From: Cercophora sp. LCS_1
Taxonomy: Eukaryota; Ascomycota; Sordariomycetes; Sordariales; Lasiosphaeriaceae
NCBI GenBank assembly: GCA_036250225.1
Contig: JAPZLL010000002.1
Coordinates: forward strand, 1,178,001 to 1,242,000
Length of the DNA stretch: 64,000 nucleotides
Direction: 5' to 3'
Shown here: positions 62,707 to 64,000 of the stretch, in pieces
Layout: each line of letters starts with the position of its first letter
How positions within the stretch are numbered: the stretch's first letter is position 1
Position numbers and translations under genes: made by a program
The notes under the pieces: generated by a model
The model's database searches: none
What the model was told of the DNA's origin: nothing
Seen by the model: only the letters and a program-made list of their open reading frames with translations

Positions 62707-64000
62707 TTTTGCGGTTCTCTCGGAAAATGATCGCCTGTTTTGCTCGCTCTTGCCGTTTGTGAATAGAGTTTGAGTGCGTTGGAACGTTGCGGTCACGATT
62801 ACGCCAAGGTTAAGTATGGGAGGGTAGTTGTGACGGCCAGCTTGACAAGGCGTTAGCGCGGCATCAGTGAGACATGAAGACACGCTCTCCGCAAGCACTG
62901 GTGGATCAAGAACGCCAATCGTGGTGAAACAAACAGATAAGACACTCTTGATTCCAATTGGCCCGTATTGAGCAGTTAATGTGCTGTTGGTCCTGAGAAA
63001 GAGTCAAGCCGCGAGTGAGGCTCAAATAGTCTAACGCGTTTCGCTAAGAGACTGACGTTGACTCAAGCTTCACCTTGGTGAACAAGAGCGACTACCACTG
63101 TGGCGACGGCGCCAAGTTGCTTACATAACATTTGTCTGGCAGGGATTATCGGTGCCCCTTTCTGGACCTCGATGGCACGACGAATTATTCGAGGCATCTG
63201 ACATCAGTGATACCTAAGTCCTTGCTATGTCCATTTGGGATTTGTTGTTGCCTTGTGTTACTAGCAGTCATTCATCAGTTAGACGGATTGTTCCCAGCCC
63301 TTCTACCGCGCATACCCACCAGGGCTTCTAGATGAAAACCAGAGGCGACATCAGGTCAGTTTGATCCGTTCAGTGGGGAAGTCAGTGAGCGGTGGCGCTT
63401 AGATGACAGTGGTACCTTTGCGGATTTATCTTTATGAAACGGGCTATTCTTGGGTTTTCTCGCTCGCTCCCGTAAGTACCCCGAGCCCAGGGGCCGGTCC
63501 TCAATCTCGGACATATGCCTCGGGTGTCCCTGCCAAGGGCAATGGAGAATGCTTGACTAGACAAGCAACGGGCTCGCTTTCGCCTCCGCATGGAAGGCCA
63601 GTAGCTAAGCCTGAGAGGAGTTTTGGTATCGCGTGGTGGACACGATGTCAACCTGCGGGGTAAACTTATTTTCCGCGATCCCGTTCTCCCGCTACCTCCC
63701 AGTAACAACGACGTTGCTTGGCGAGCAATGAGAAAGAAATCGATATACTATCAAGGTGGCCGCAGGAGCATTCCCTGTCGTGGATGTCGAGAAGCCGGGA
63801 CGGCGGAAGAAGAAGCCTGCTCAATATAGTTACCCCACTGGCATTTCTGTTCACAGTCAACTCCGGTAGAAACCTGGACCACGAATCACCCTTGTTGCCC
63901 CGCAATATTTCCGAGCAGTATAAAAATGGAATTTCGCTACCGAGTCCGTGACGATTCGAAAATGGATAACCGCAGCGATTCCAGAGTGTGCTGGCTGTGA
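62707..64000. other. 1.3 kb end region without a recognised gene
   Basis: Upstream of the PLC gene. Open frames of 60-108 codons occur on both strands with no domains, and no tRNA or repeat is recognised. A gene beginning outside the window could extend in from the right, but nothing shows it. Confidence 0.4.

Noticed and set aside
1..64000. CRISPR arrays, insertion sequences, phage or plasmid genes
   Set aside because: None seen. The window is intron-containing eukaryotic DNA and shows no repeat-spacer pattern or transposase.

Overview
The window is nuclear DNA from a filamentous ascomycete, most likely a Sordariomycete close to the Sordariales. The grounds are moderately GC-rich coding sequence, many short spliceosomal introns (mostly 49-95 bp) with CTAAC-type branch sites, and single-copy genes whose orthologs are typical of that class (Rif1, RIC8, CSN7, Chk1, Rax1, SprT-like). 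I see no bacterial, viral or transposon genes. All protein genes were assembled by eye across introns, so splice sites are predictions unless a conserved domain forces them.

Layout. 1-3379 (-) is the N-terminal two thirds of Rif1, cut by the window edge. 4394-6038 (+) is the G-protein chaperone/GEF RIC8. 7161-16093 (+) is a run of plus-strand genes: a chromodomain/AT-hook protein, the MPDU1 dolichol-sugar utilisation protein, a choline-sulfatase-type sulfatase, Mediator subunit 8 and an F-box-like protein. 18110-25255 holds an acyltransferase-3 membrane enzyme, a GFA/CENP-V zinc protein, a DUF1295 membrane protein (-), a possible orphan (-) and a secreted Ala/Pro-rich protein. 25717-35050 holds RNase P subunit Rpp1 (-), a zinc-ribbon protein, a DUF155 (Rmd8/Sif2-like) membrane protein and a Ccc2-type copper ATPase (-). 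37199-45221 holds CSN7, Rax1 (-), ribosomal protein eL31, the APC/C E2 UBE2C (-) and Chk1. 46027-54759 holds a SprT-like protease (-), an F-box/propeller protein (-), a delta(24)-sterol-reductase-like FAD enzyme (-) and a fungal membrane protein. 55755-62706 holds a membrane protein whose two C-terminal helices are reached only by splicing out an in-frame TAG, a conserved unknown (-), a non-coding snoRNA host locus (+), and a PI-PLC X-domain protein (-).

The genes are housekeeping or regulatory and do not form an operon-like pathway. Functional themes that recur are DNA replication/checkpoint and mitotic ubiquitylation (Rif1, Chk1, UBE2C, CSN7, SprT-like), membrane/secretory functions, and RNA processing (Rpp1, eL31, the snoRNA locus). 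UBE2C and Chk1 share a divergent promoter, as do Rax1 and eL31.

The most unusual element is at about 59881-61110. It is an intron-rich, apparently non-coding transcription unit with box C/D snoRNAs inside its introns. Three of them carry 12-13 nt antisense elements that match recalled 18S or 25S rRNA sequence next to a D or D' box, and the snoRNA-to-acceptor distance is nearly constant. Two of its 3' splice sites are followed with no gap by a new 5' splice site, which suggests zero-length exons or recursive splicing.
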